Part shown: positions 35,880 through 44,404 of the stretch, piece by piece
Layout of the letters: each line of letters begins with the position of its first letter
Position numbering within the stretch: the stretch's first letter is position 1
Assembly: GCF_000253115.1 (NCBI RefSeq)
Contig: NC_014145.1
Location: 1,860,001-1,924,000 of the forward strand
Reading direction: 5' to 3'
Length of the DNA stretch: 64,000 nt
From: Thiomonas arsenitoxydans
GTDB taxonomy: Bacteria; Pseudomonadota; Gammaproteobacteria; Burkholderiales; Burkholderiaceae_C
Notes under the pieces: generated by a model
The model's database searches: none
Told to the model about the DNA's origin: nothing
What the model saw: the letters and a program-made list of their open reading frames with translations, nothing else
Program-made: the position numbers and the translations under genes

Positions 35880-36593
35880 ATGAAATGCTGGATTTGTGGT
35901 GCGGAAGAGGCCGCAACGCGCGAGCATCTCGCCAAGGCATCTGACCTGAAGGCGCTGTTCGGCAAGCCCTCTCAGCGCTATCCCCTCTATTTTCATGCCA
36001 GTGACCGCCCCGGAATGCCCAGACGCCGCAACATCCGCGTCGGCAGCTTGAAGTCGGACACGCTGAAATTCGCGCATCGCATCTGCCTGACCTGCAACAG
36101 CGCGCGCACTCAGCCATATGACTACGCCTGGGAGCTTTGCTCGGGGGATCTGCGCGCGGCAGTGCCAAGGTTGCTGGCCAGAGGCTCGTTCCGCGCCAAC
36201 TGGCTATTTCCCTACGACACGCGGCGCGCGATGCGCTTCGTGCACCTGTACTTCACGAAGCTGTTCGGTTGCCTGGTGATCGAAGGCGGAATACCCATCG
36301 ACATCGCGCCTTTCAGCGAAGCTATTACGAGCGGTCGCCCGCATCCGCACCTTTACCTCGCCTTTGGCCATCTGCCGCTGCCGGTCGTCATGGCAGGCGG
36401 GTCCGACGTTCATACGGCGCAGCTGGAACGCAAGGTAGCGTTTGCCACGTGGCTATACCACGTGGGTGACTTAGCGGTGAACGTGATGTATGCCCTGCCG
36501 GGACAACATCGCGAGGGACTCAAAGTCGCTTGGCATCCCCACATGGGGGCTCAGCGGCTTCGCTTCACGCGGTTTAGCGGGGAAACAGACTAA
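35880..36593 (+). CDS. HNH-like zinc-binding protein of unknown function
   Basis: A 237-residue protein. The N-terminus has CWICG, then TREHLAKASDLK, and about 45 residues on CLTCNSARTQPYDYAWE. This C-x2-C, EH, C-x2-C-N layout is the zinc frame of HNH/treble-clef nucleases, although a complete HNH catalytic set is not evident. The C-terminal part is not recognised. A strong GGAGGAAGG site fixes the ATG at 35880. It is the first gene of the integrated element and stands alone, a place where accessory (moron or defence) genes are often found. Confidence 0.65.
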   Translation: MKCWICGAEEAATREHLAKASDLKALFGKPSQRYPLYFHASDRPGMPRRRNIRVGSLKSDTLKFAHRICLTCNSARTQPYDYAWELCSGDLRAAVPRLLARGSFRANWLFPYDTRRAMRFVHLYFTKLFGCLVIEGGIPIDIAPFSEAITSGRPHPHLYLAFGHLPLPVVMAGGSDVHTAQLERKVAFATWLYHVGDLAVNVMYALPGQHREGLKVAWHPHMGAQRLRFTRFSGETD

Positions 36594-36842
36594 GTGCCCC
36601 CACGCCGCTCTGCCGCTACTCAAGCGCCGCGCTCACCGGGCAGAATTCCCGCGCTCAAAAACCGGGCGGGGTAAGAAGGGGCATGCTGCTCAAGGTATTG
36701 GGGATACTCGGGACCAATATCACCACCGATGACGGCTATGTGACCGAGAGAGCGAGTACAAGGGCGAGGCGGTCACCGGCCGCTCCCGCAGCACAGCTGT
36801 CGTTGAGCTCAAGGCCGCAAGGGGCAGCTCAGGGTCTACCAG
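36594..36842. other. Gene-free gap in the element's left end
   Basis: These 249 bases lie between the HNH-like gene and the convergent recombinase operon. A 54-codon frame from an ATG at 36684 (MLLKVLGILGTNITTDDGYV...) is present, but it has no ribosome site and no recognisable feature. The stretch may hold a degraded gene. I see no convincing terminator. Confidence 0.35.
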
Positions 36843-37280
36843 TCATTCAACGGCTCTGAGCCGCTCTCCTTGCTGTTCCCACAGCGCCGGCGGATTGACC
36901 GCCAGATCAAACAGCGTGACGTGGTTCGGCATGGCGTCATCGAGGATGGCGGCAACGATGTCCGGCGCCAACGTGGTCAAGTTGACCATCCGGCTGACGT
37001 AACTGTTGTCGACCCCCTCCAGGGTGGCAATCTCCTTGAGCGACTTGACCTCGCCCGACTCCAGCATGGCCAGCCAGCGGTGACCTCTGGCCAGCGCCAA
37101 TTGCAGCGGCGTGGCCGCCGTATCCCACGGTCTGGTCTTGGCAGTTTCGCCGTTCGGCAACGTAACCAGCTTGCGCCCGCTGCGCCGCTTGATCTGGATC
37201 GGCACCGACAAGGTCAGCCGCCCATCGCTGGCCTCGATGACGTCGGGCTCGCCCGTCCTCTGGATGCGGATCTCGCTCAT
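36843..37280 (-). CDS. Small ParB/HTH-like protein of the recombinase operon
   Basis: A 145-residue protein with a beta-rich N-terminus (LTLSVPIQIKRRSGRKLVTL) and a helix-turn-helix-like section GEVKSLKEIATLEGVDNSYVSRMVNLTTLAPDIVAAILDD. This resembles the HTH of ParB-type proteins. Proteins of this kind usually follow a serine recombinase in phages and integrative elements and are sometimes mislabelled as LacI regulators. A role in recombination directionality or DNA binding is inference. The start overlaps the recombinase stop (ATGA). Confidence 0.72.
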   Translation of the reverse strand: MSEIRIQRTGEPDVIEASDGRLTLSVPIQIKRRSGRKLVTLPNGETAKTRPWDTAATPLQLALARGHRWLAMLESGEVKSLKEIATLEGVDNSYVSRMVNLTTLAPDIVAAILDDAMPNHVTLFDLAVNPPALWEQQGERLRAVE

Positions 37281-38632
37281 GCCAATGCCTCCTCGGGGTG
37301 GGTCGCGCCCGCAGGCTGCAGTTCCAGCACCAGGCGCTCGATGCCGTTGGCGCGCAGTCGAACCTCCAGGTCGTTGGGCGACACGATCACCTTCTCGACC
37401 AGCAGCTTGACGATGCGCGTCTGCTCGGTTGGAAAGAGCTGGTCCCATATGGTGTCGAGCCGCGTCATGGCGACGGTGACCTTGGCCTCGTCGAGGCTGG
37501 GGTCGAGCTCGATCGCGCGTGGCAGGACCTCACCCAGGAGATCCGGCGATCGCAGGACTGCGCGCAGTTGGTCCAGCACGGCGGACTCAAGCTCTGCAGC
37601 CGGCAGCCGTGGCAGCCCAGACGCGCCCGCGTGCTCCTTGTTCTCGCGCTGCGGCACGTAGTAGCGGTAGCGGCGACCGTTCTTCTTGGTGGTGTGAAAC
37701 GGCGACAAGGCGCGACCGTCGTTGCCGAACACGATGCCCTTGAGCAGGTACGGCACCGTCGCCCGGGTGGCGTTGCCGCGAACCCGACCGTTGGTGGCGA
37801 GGATGGCGTGCACCTTGTCCCACAACTCTCGGTCGATGATCGGTGGATGCTCGGCCTGGTACCACTGCTCCTTGTGGCGCAGTTCACCGAGGTAGGTCCG
37901 GTTGTTGAGCAGCTTGTAGATCAGCCCCTTGTCGATCGGCTTGCCGTCTCGGGTCTTGCCGTCCTGCGTGGTCCACGCCTTGGACGTCACGCCGTCGAGC
38001 TTCAGCTCCTTGAACAGCATCGTGCTGGAGCCCAGTTCAACGAAGCGCTGGAAGATGTGCCGGATGAGCTTGGCCTCGCGTTCGTTGGGCACCAGTCGGC
38101 GGTTCTCGACGTCGTAACCGAGGGGAGGCACGCCGCCCATCCACATGCCCTTGCGCTTACTGGCGGCGATCTTGTCGCGGATGCGCTCGCCGGTGACCTC
38201 GCGCTCGAACTGTGCGAAGGACAGCAGGATGTTCAACATCAGCCGCCCCATCGACGTGGTGGTGTTGAATTGCTGGGTGACCGACACGAACGACACGCCA
38301 TAGCGCTCGAACACCTCGACCATCTTGGAGAAGTCCGCGAGGCTGCGCGTCAGGCGGTCGATCTTGTAGATGACGACCACATCGATCTTGCCGGCCTCGA
38401 TGTCGGCCATCAAACGTCGCAGCGCTGGGCGTTCCATGTTGCCGCCCGAGAAGGCCGGGTCGTCGTAGTCGTCTCCGACCGGAATCCAACCCTCGGCGCG
38501 CTGGCTGGCGATGTAGGCATGCCCCGCATCGCGCTGGGCGTCGATCGAGTTGTATTCCTGGTCCAGCCCTTCGTCGGTGGACTTGCGCGTGTAGACCGCG
38601 CAGCGCATGCGGCGCTTCAGAATTTCGCTCAT
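37277..38632 (-). CDS. Large serine recombinase
   Basis: A 451-residue site-specific recombinase. The resolvase domain starts RCAVYTRKSTDEGLDQEYNSIDAQRDAGHAYI, with the catalytic serine in YTRKSTDEG and the arginines in YKIDRLTRSLADFSKMVEVF and FAQFEREVTGERIRDKIAASKRKG. A recombinase domain (WMGGVPPLGYDVENRRLVPNEREA) and a zinc-ribbon-like region (LKGIVFGNDGRALSPF) follow, the latter without the usual cysteines. It probably mediates integration or inversion. It lies about 1.7 kb inside the element and reads toward ssrA. The start overlaps the DUF2924 stop. Confidence 0.9.
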   Translation of the reverse strand: MSEILKRRMRCAVYTRKSTDEGLDQEYNSIDAQRDAGHAYIASQRAEGWIPVGDDYDDPAFSGGNMERPALRRLMADIEAGKIDVVVIYKIDRLTRSLADFSKMVEVFERYGVSFVSVTQQFNTTTSMGRLMLNILLSFAQFEREVTGERIRDKIAASKRKGMWMGGVPPLGYDVENRRLVPNEREAKLIRHIFQRFVELGSSTMLFKELKLDGVTSKAWTTQDGKTRDGKPIDKGLIYKLLNNRTYLGELRHKEQWYQAEHPPIIDRELWDKVHAILATNGRVRGNATRATVPYLLKGIVFGNDGRALSPFHTTKKNGRRYRYYVPQRENKEHAGASGLPRLPAAELESAVLDQLRAVLRSPDLLGEVLPRAIELDPSLDEAKVTVAMTRLDTIWDQLFPTEQTRIVKLLVEKVIVSPNDLEVRLRANGIERLVLELQPAGATHPEEALA

Positions 38633-39141
38633 CGCCGGGCTCCCTTCTTCGCCGCTGTCTTGGGAGTGGCTGGTGCTTTGAGCCCGAAGAACAGAGGCCC
38701 TGACCACCGCGTGCCGGTGATCTCGCGGGCGATCATCGACAGACTCGGGTACATCCGGCCCTGGAAGTCGTACTGGCCATCCTGGGTCACGATGACGCGG
38801 TGCTCGACACCCTGGTACTCGCGGGTGAGCACAGTGCCTGCTGCTGGCCGGTAGTCACGGTCGCGCTTCTTCACCTTGCCGGTCTCGACCAAGGATGCGA
38901 TGCGGCGTTTGTTGCGCTCTAGCAGGTTGGCGTCGACCTTGCGAAACTCCACCTCTTGCAGGCGGTAGGCAATGCGCCGCTCCAGAAATTGGCGGTTGTG
39001 GGTGGGCGTGTCGTCACCGAAGAGCCTCTGCCAGAGCGCTTTGATTTCCGGCATGGGTAGCTCGGGCAATCGCGCAATCTGTGAGGCCACCGATGGTGGC
39101 GCAGAGAACTTGTCGGTGTTGATCTTGGCGGGCGTGCTCAT
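38629..39141 (-). CDS. DUF2924 protein
   Basis: A 170-residue protein with the DUF2924 pattern IARLPELPMPEIKALWQRLFGDDTPTHNRQFLERRIAYRLQE near the N-terminus and AGTVLTREYQGVEHRVIVTQDGQYDFQGRMYPSLSMIAREITGTRWSGPLFFGL at the C-terminus. It is nearly always found directly before a serine recombinase in phages and islands. The function is unknown. An accessory role in recombination is inferred from this linkage. It shares bases with both neighbours. Confidence 0.9.
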   Translation of the reverse strand: MSTPAKINTDKFSAPPSVASQIARLPELPMPEIKALWQRLFGDDTPTHNRQFLERRIAYRLQEVEFRKVDANLLERNKRRIASLVETGKVKKRDRDYRPAAGTVLTREYQGVEHRVIVTQDGQYDFQGRMYPSLSMIAREITGTRWSGPLFFGLKAPATPKTAAKKGARR

Positions 39142-39356
39142 CAGGACTCCGTTTCTGCGTTGTTGGCGGGGTCTGAATGAACGCGCTGGTGGCGGGAAAA
39201 GCCAAGCTCAAACTCGCTCTCCGAAGCCCGTCTTGCGGACGGGCGAGAGTCGGCGCTGCGAAGGCGGACGAGTCCATTTGCGAGCAACGACGCGATCTCG
39301 CGCCGACGCTGCTCGGGGGACATCCGGTCGGGGGGTACTTGATTGATTTCATGCAT
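39141..39356 (-). CDS. Small conserved protein leading the recombinase operon
   Basis: A 71-residue protein with MSPEQRRREIASLLANGLVRLR, a short motif common in proteins encoded just before DUF2924 genes. The start may be the ATG at 39356 or the internal one at 39323. The last third is arginine- and serine-rich and not conserved in type. Its stop shares one base with the DUF2924 start (TGATG), which supports it being translated. Confidence 0.62.
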   Translation of the reverse strand: MHEINQVPPDRMSPEQRRREIASLLANGLVRLRSADSRPSARRASESEFELGFSRHQRVHSDPANNAETES

Positions 39357-39482
39357 CGGTATCGGTCCTGTCCATCAAACTCGCTTGAATAGCGAAATTC
39401 TCCGGATGAACCCTCACCGACACCATGAGGGAGTTTCGAGCGCCTGCGTGCTGGCGCTGGCTCCTGCGAAAACGCGACCCAA

Positions 39483-40697
39483 TCAGGTCGTCAGGTGATG
39501 GGCCAGGACGGCCTTCATGAGCTGGTTGCCGGTGGGCGTTGAGGCCAGCAGATCCCTGATCCGAGTCTTGATCTGGTGGGCATCCACGCCCGCCTTTGAT
39601 GCCGCTTGCATCACGCCCGAATAGGCGTCAAGCACATCGGCGCCGGTGATGTCGTAGCCGTGGCCGAGTGAGATCCAACGCAGTGAAGCGAGGCCGGCAG
39701 CGACCGCAAACTCAGGCTGGCTCTCGGCAAAGTCTCTGGCCGCGCGGGCCAGCGTGCGTGGATCGGTTGGGCTGGTGGTCGCCAGGTCGATGGCGACGTT
39801 GAACAGTCCGGCATCTTTCGCAGCCGCGAACCATTTGCCTTCAGCGCCGGGGGTACTGGCAACCAAGTCGCGCAGGATCTGCTCTGGCGGCGTATTCGGA
39901 TACTTCTTGGCGATGGCACGAAATGTCGCCAAGTTGGTCGTGCCCTGGTTGGCTTCGATCGCGTAGCGGCGGTAAGCATCTTCGGCCAAGCCCGACGACA
40001 GCAGGATGGCCTCGCAGGCCTCGGCGATCAGCCAGCCGGGGTCGTTCAGACCGCGCGATTGCTCGGCATAACGTACGGCCTCAGCCTTCTTGCCCATCGC
40101 CGCAAGTGCTTTGACGCCCCACTGGCGGTCATGCCACCACTTGAATGGCGCCCGCTCCAGCAGCGCGAGCAGTTGATCGTGGCGGCCAGCGGCATACAGC
40201 GATGCAAGGCATGCGCTGGTCCCCTTGAAGAACCCGTGGCCGGTGGATCGGGAGCTCCAGACGTGTTCGACAAGAGGCAGGAATTCATCGACCCACACCA
40301 TCGCCAGTTCCGGCGTGACGCACAGCTCGCCCCAATGCTCTCCGAGGGATTCGATGTAGGGGATGTCGTCGTCTTGCAAGGCCTGCCACAGGCGTTCAAG
40401 CCAACGCTGTCGAACGCGCGGATCGACATCCGCCTTGGCGATGATGGGCACCAGGGTGTCGATGGCCCGGTTCACTGCGGTGCCCAGGGCTCCGGAAGAG
40501 CTGTCGACCTGCTCCAGCGCTGGCGACAACTTCTCCAGCAAAGTCACAGCGCCCTCGGCGGCGAGCACCGGCTCCTTGCGTGCGACTGCCTTGATTTCAG
40601 CGAGCGCTTCCTTGATGCGCTGGATCGGCGTGTCTGATCGCCAGCCGAAGGCGTGACGGCGGAAGCGGGCGCTGAATTGCCACTTGTGCGTGGTCAT
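39483..40697 (-). CDS. Unknown helical-repeat protein
   Basis: A 404-residue protein with no recognised catalytic motif. The N-terminus is basic and tryptophan-rich (KWQFSARFRRHAFGWRSDTPIQRIKEALAEIKAVARKEP), and the rest looks like an all-helical TPR/HEAT-type scaffold, for example LLEKLSPALEQVDSSSGAL, HDQLLALLERAPFKWW and KALAAMGKKAEAVRYAEQSRGLN. It follows the XRE/ImmA pair on the same strand, 17 bases downstream, so it is likely part of that operon. No signal or membrane segment is seen. Confidence 0.6.
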   Translation of the reverse strand: MTTHKWQFSARFRRHAFGWRSDTPIQRIKEALAEIKAVARKEPVLAAEGAVTLLEKLSPALEQVDSSSGALGTAVNRAIDTLVPIIAKADVDPRVRQRWLERLWQALQDDDIPYIESLGEHWGELCVTPELAMVWVDEFLPLVEHVWSSRSTGHGFFKGTSACLASLYAAGRHDQLLALLERAPFKWWHDRQWGVKALAAMGKKAEAVRYAEQSRGLNDPGWLIAEACEAILLSSGLAEDAYRRYAIEANQGTTNLATFRAIAKKYPNTPPEQILRDLVASTPGAEGKWFAAAKDAGLFNVAIDLATTSPTDPRTLARAARDFAESQPEFAVAAGLASLRWISLGHGYDITGADVLDAYSGVMQAASKAGVDAHQIKTRIRDLLASTPTGNQLMKAVLAHHLTT

Positions 40698-40714
40698 GAT
40701 TGATCGTCCATGAA

Positions 40715-41629
40715 CTACCGAACGGGGTGCTGGCCGTTTCGGATGAACCGATCGAAGGTGTCCTCCTCGGGCTCGCCATCGTCATGCTGTAGCCGCTGCC
40801 ACTCAGCGTCCGGCATCAACAGCAGCGTCAGCGAGTAGTCGTATTGGCCCGCGACCCTGGTCATTTCGGTCAGAGGCATGGACGCTGGCTCGCGCGGAAA
40901 CCAAGTCTGCGCACGCGTCGATTGGGTCTGAGCACTCACATCCAAGAGGTTGTTGCTGTGCGCCAAAGCGTCCTGCGGCAGTTCGATGGTGTTCTTGCGC
41001 GTCGCGAAGTAGGCGCCGGACTTGAATGCGGCCTGGTTCGACTTTGACCAAAGGAGATGGTCGTCACGGCTTGCCACGAGGACGGCGCGCTTCTCGGCGA
41101 TCTCCGTCCACCGCAGTGCGGCGGCCGTCAGCGATACGCCATAGCGTTCGGCGCAGTGACCCAGCAACTCGAAGCTGACGGGTTGGCCATCGACTTGTTT
41201 CCGGAAATCGTCCAGTGGCATCAGCAACGTCGACGCGAACTTGTCAGCCTCGGTTTCGATGTCCCGCTCGTTGCCGTCACCCGTCTCGATGTCGTCGTCA
41301 CCGCACTCGAACCGATCCTGGTCGTGGCGGTGCAGGATGTAGTGACCGAACTCGTGCGCAATCGTGAAGCGCTTGCGACCCTCGGACCGGACCGCGCTGT
41401 TGTAGACGATCAACCACTTCGACCGGGCCTTGTTGGCGGCGAGCAGGCCCTCCAAGCCATCCAAATCCTCGCCCTGAACCTTGTCCACGGGCGAGTCGGC
41501 AAAGCACTGCCGAGAATACTCCAGCGCGACCTCATCGACCTTGACCGGAAAGCGGTTCGATCCCAGCACCATGTTGAGCATGGACGAGATGCGGTTGGCC
41601 TGCGCCATCGGTTGCTTGCGTTCGGTCAC
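40715..41629 (-). CDS. ImmA/IrrE family metallopeptidase
   Basis: A 304-residue protein with the zinc protease motif FTIAHEFGHYILHRHD and the third ligand region ERDIETEADKFASTLLMP. ImmA proteins cleave XRE-type repressors to switch on mobile elements or stress operons. The target is probably the XRE protein encoded just upstream, whose stop overlaps this GTG start (GTGA). An alternative ATG lies at 41608 without a ribosome site. A C-terminal domain beyond residue 190 may sense the inducing signal. Confidence 0.85.
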   Translation of the reverse strand: MTERKQPMAQANRISSMLNMVLGSNRFPVKVDEVALEYSRQCFADSPVDKVQGEDLDGLEGLLAANKARSKWLIVYNSAVRSEGRKRFTIAHEFGHYILHRHDQDRFECGDDDIETGDGNERDIETEADKFASTLLMPLDDFRKQVDGQPVSFELLGHCAERYGVSLTAAALRWTEIAEKRAVLVASRDDHLLWSKSNQAAFKSGAYFATRKNTIELPQDALAHSNNLLDVSAQTQSTRAQTWFPREPASMPLTEMTRVAGQYDYSLTLLLMPDAEWQRLQHDDGEPEEDTFDRFIRNGQHPVR

Positions 41630-41949
41630 TCGTCGTCATCCCATGCGTCGAGGATCTTGCGCAGCCGCTTCTTGGTGTCGTCCGGCATGCTCTTGTACTT
41701 GCGGAAGAAGGCCTCGTCGATGACCTCTTCGCCAGGGGATGCTGTCGATTCGGTGAGCAGAAACTCGGTCGTGACTTCGAGCACCGACGCAATCTTGCCG
41801 ATCTTGTCGGCCGACGGTTTCGGGTCGTCCTTGTTCTCCAGCTCCCAGATGTAGCTCTTGCTGGAATCGGTCAGCTCCGCCAGTTGTTCAAGGCTGAGCT
41901 TCTTCTGCTTCCGCAGAGCGCGGATTTTGTCGCCCAGGGGGGATGGCAC
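41626..41949 (-). CDS. XRE-family repressor
   Basis: A 107-residue regulator with an N-terminal helix-turn-helix (GDKIRALRKQKKLSLEQLAELTDSSKSYIWELENK) and a short acidic tail (KYKSMPDDTKKRLRKILDAWDDDE). Translation starts at a GTG with an AGGAG site. It faces a divergent operon across a gap with repeated CCGAACG half sites, its likely operators. Together with ImmA it forms the usual repressor/antirepressor-protease pair of integrative elements. Confidence 0.87.
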   Translation of the reverse strand: MPSPLGDKIRALRKQKKLSLEQLAELTDSSKSYIWELENKDDPKPSADKIGKIASVLEVTTEFLLTESTASPGEEVIDEAFFRKYKSMPDDTKKRLRKILDAWDDDE

Positions 41950-41997
41950 CGATTGCTCCTAAGTGGTCTGCTCCAAGCCGAAAATAATACCATCCTA

Positions 41998-42083
41998 CCG
42001 AACGAAAACGTATCTGCTTGACAAACCCCTATCCGGCCAGAAATAATTCGCAGCGTTCGGTGCGCCGAACGAAAACGGTCTGC
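41998..42083. promoter_or_regulatory. Divergent control region with operator-like repeats and a forward promoter
   Basis: CCGAACGAAAACG occurs twice, at 41998-42010 and 42065-42077. The second copy forms a perfect inverted repeat, CGTTCGG/CCGAACG with a four-base spacer (42054-42071). A forward promoter fits between them: TTGACA at 42018-42023, an 18-base spacer and AATAAT at 42042-42047. The repeats flank this promoter, which is what a repressor operator would do. The regulator is presumably the XRE protein encoded next door. Confidence 0.65.
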
Positions 42084-42155
42084 ACCCCCCGAGAACAATG
42101 CGGGGCGGCTCGGGCTGGTGCCAACCCGATCAACACCTTGCGAAGGGGAATGTCA

Positions 42156-43385
42156 ATGAACGATGCCGAGAACCTGTCCAAGCTGCTTGGCCACCTGCCG
42201 CCAGCGGTGTTCCGTGAATTCATGGTGGTGGAGTTCAGTCTGGCGATGCCGGATCTGGACAAGAAGCAGGGCAAGCAAGAGCAGCGCGCTGTCATGGAGC
42301 AAGTTCTGTCGGCCTTGGATGTGAGCGCGCGGCGGGAGATCGAGGAAGTGGCGGAGCGCATCGTGCTGCTCTCGGACGGCGCCGGGCAGGACGTCATCGA
42401 TGGCATCAGTCAGGACATCGTCGGCGACGATGCCAAGGCCGCGTTTGCAGCCATCCCGAACCAGTACGAACGTGCGCTGTGGCTGTACCTCAATGCGCCC
42501 GCACTCTTCGAGGAGGCGTTGAACGCCCGCCAGGCGGATGTCTTCCGTCAGAGCGCGTCCTGCTATTCGGGCTATGTCGCGCCCAAGGATCTGACGGTCC
42601 TGGATGACGCGGCAGCTCGGCTGGCCTTCCACCTGGCAGTCGCCCAGCAGCTTGGCTGTGCAGCGGATACGGTTGCGGTTCAGGTCTTCAAGCGGCTGCG
42701 TCCCGACACCCTCACCGGCGAAGAGGTCGATCTGTACCAAGTCAGCGTCCATCACAACCGCCCGCCCGAGATCATTGATCGTGTACAGGCCAGCGAACTG
42801 GTGCCGCAGGAGGTGATCCGGGCTGTTTCGTCGCACATCACCTACGAGCCCGCCAATGGCCACCTGGAGGTCTTGTCGAAAGACACCGACGGCCGCGAGG
42901 CGCTGGCGCGCATCGTGGCGGACTCGCTGCTGAAGTCGCCCATCACCGGCGACAAGATCCCGCTCAAGCAGTACGACTACCAGAGCCTCGCTGCGCCCCG
43001 CAGCTTTGATCTGAGCGGTGAGGACGTGGCATCGGTCAAGGTGATCGAACTCGGCTACACGACGGTGAACCACCGATCCTTGCAGGTGAAGGTCTCGGCC
43101 AAGGACGTCGACGACATCTACACCGCAGCACGCTCCCTGATCTCCTTGTCGTTCGATTTCCGCAACCACCACATCAACTACGCGAAACTGTCGATCCGCA
43201 TCAAGAAGGTCGGCAAGGAACGTGCACGCACGATCGCCGTGATCCTGCGGGATGACAACAAGTGCAACATCAAGACCAAGCGCGAAAAGGACCGCGCCCT
43301 GTGCGACCGCCTGCTGGCCAAGTGGCAATTGGTGAAGGAGATTGATGGTGTCGGAGAAGATCCTGTCGACGCGTTCGCTGCTTGA
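42156..43385 (+). CDS. Unknown protein, first gene of divergent operon
   Basis: A 409-residue soluble protein that I do not recognise. It is mostly helical in the first half (HLPPAVFREFMVVEFSLAMPDL, EIEEVAERIVLLSDGAGQDVIDGISQDI). The last 150 residues look mixed and beta-rich (VKVIELGYTTVNHRSLQVKVSAKDVDDIYTAARSLI), with a charged C-terminus (DDNKCNIKTKREKDRALCDRLLAKW). The ATG at 42156 has an AAGGGG at seven bases. An earlier ATG at 42150 lies too close to that site. The next gene overlaps its end by 41 bases. Confidence 0.6.
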   Translation: MNDAENLSKLLGHLPPAVFREFMVVEFSLAMPDLDKKQGKQEQRAVMEQVLSALDVSARREIEEVAERIVLLSDGAGQDVIDGISQDIVGDDAKAAFAAIPNQYERALWLYLNAPALFEEALNARQADVFRQSASCYSGYVAPKDLTVLDDAAARLAFHLAVAQQLGCAADTVAVQVFKRLRPDTLTGEEVDLYQVSVHHNRPPEIIDRVQASELVPQEVIRAVSSHITYEPANGHLEVLSKDTDGREALARIVADSLLKSPITGDKIPLKQYDYQSLAAPRSFDLSGEDVASVKVIELGYTTVNHRSLQVKVSAKDVDDIYTAARSLISLSFDFRNHHINYAKLSIRIKKVGKERARTIAVILRDDNKCNIKTKREKDRALCDRLLAKWQLVKEIDGVGEDPVDAFAA

Positions 43386-44355
43386 GCTGATCGATCTCTT
43401 CGAACGATCGATCCACGCCGTTGCCAATGGCGACGGTCAGCGCCTGCGCGGCGTGCCCGGCTGGGATCTGTGGCGCTGTGGGGCGCTGTCCGACAGCGAC
43501 CTGGCGGCGTGGACCGAACGTATCGGCTATGCAGGCAGCTATCCGGCACCCCTTGGCGATGATCGTGTCCCGGTCGACATCGAGGAAGACGATGACCCGG
43601 GTCGGTATCGCTACCGTTGCCCCGAGACATTCCGCACCAAGTATGTCTCTGCTGATCTGGTCGCCGTCCACGCGGTCGATGCAGTGAAGCTGCTCACGTA
43701 CTTGGCAGACCTGCTCGGCGTTCCCCAGGCGCAACGAAGCGGCATCACGGCGCCGACGATCGATGGTGTCCTGTGGCGCCTCGGCAAGATGCGCATTGCC
43801 CACGCGCAGGTCGACGCTTGGGTCGTCCGGGGACTCTCGTCATCGACCGAAAAAGTCTTCGAGCATTTCCGTGCTCCGCCGCTTCCTGATCAGGGGTTGA
43901 TCTTCACCACCGGCCAGGATCTCCCCGCCATCGTTATGCCGCCCCGTGCCTACCGCATTGTCCCAATCGCGAGCGCACTGGTCGATCATGCCATCAAGCC
44001 GTACGTCGACATTGACCTGATCCACCGGCTGCTGCTGGCGCCGGCCGGTACCAAGGTGGAGAAGTCTCTGCCGGTCCGCTTCGACAGGTACTCCAACACG
44101 CTGGTCATCGCCACCAAGTCCGACAAGCCCTGGCCAATCAAGGGCGCGAGGCAAATCGCCGTGGTCAGCCATCTGTTCGAGCAGTTCGAAAACGGGCGGC
44201 ACTGGGTACCCGCCCGTGAAATTCTGGATGCCGTGTACGGGCCGAAGAAATCCGGACGTAGCCAGCGCATCCAAAACATCTTCAGCGGCAACCTGATCTG
44301 GGAGGACTACATCGCTGGCGATGGCAACGGCAAGTACGGATTCAATCTGGACTGA
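43345..44355 (+). CDS. Unknown protein, second gene of divergent operon
   Basis: A 336-residue protein with no recognised domain. The N-terminal 90 residues contain an aromatic/acidic patch (GWDLWRCGALSDSDLAAWTERIGYAG, DIEEDDDPGRYRYRCP). The C-terminal part has EQFENGRHWVPAREILDAVYGPKKSGRSQRIQNIFSGN, which could be a winged-helix DNA-binding element. The start is an ATG (43345) or GTG (43348) behind AAGGAG. It overlaps the previous gene by 41 bases and is followed by a strong terminator, so the two form a closed operon. Confidence 0.6.
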   Translation: MVSEKILSTRSLLELIDLFERSIHAVANGDGQRLRGVPGWDLWRCGALSDSDLAAWTERIGYAGSYPAPLGDDRVPVDIEEDDDPGRYRYRCPETFRTKYVSADLVAVHAVDAVKLLTYLADLLGVPQAQRSGITAPTIDGVLWRLGKMRIAHAQVDAWVVRGLSSSTEKVFEHFRAPPLPDQGLIFTTGQDLPAIVMPPRAYRIVPIASALVDHAIKPYVDIDLIHRLLLAPAGTKVEKSLPVRFDRYSNTLVIATKSDKPWPIKGARQIAVVSHLFEQFENGRHWVPAREILDAVYGPKKSGRSQRIQNIFSGNLIWEDYIAGDGNGKYGFNLD

Positions 44356-44382
44356 CCAGCATCAGTCGGACGCACCACGCAC

Positions 44383-44404
44383 AACCGCCTTCGGGCGGTT
44401 TTTT
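44383..44404 (+). terminator. Rho-independent terminator after the divergent operon
   Basis: AACCGCC and GGCGGTT form a seven-base stem closed by a TTCG tetraloop, followed by four to six T. It ends the two-gene operon 28 bases after its stop. The remaining 130 bases before the next gene hold two CCCGTACA repeats (44452 and 44477) but no gene. Confidence 0.85.

Noticed and set aside
36684..36848. 54-codon plus-strand frame (MLLKVLGILG...)
   Set aside because: There is no ribosome site or known motif, and it runs into the 3' end of a convergent gene. It could be a remnant but is not supported as a gene.
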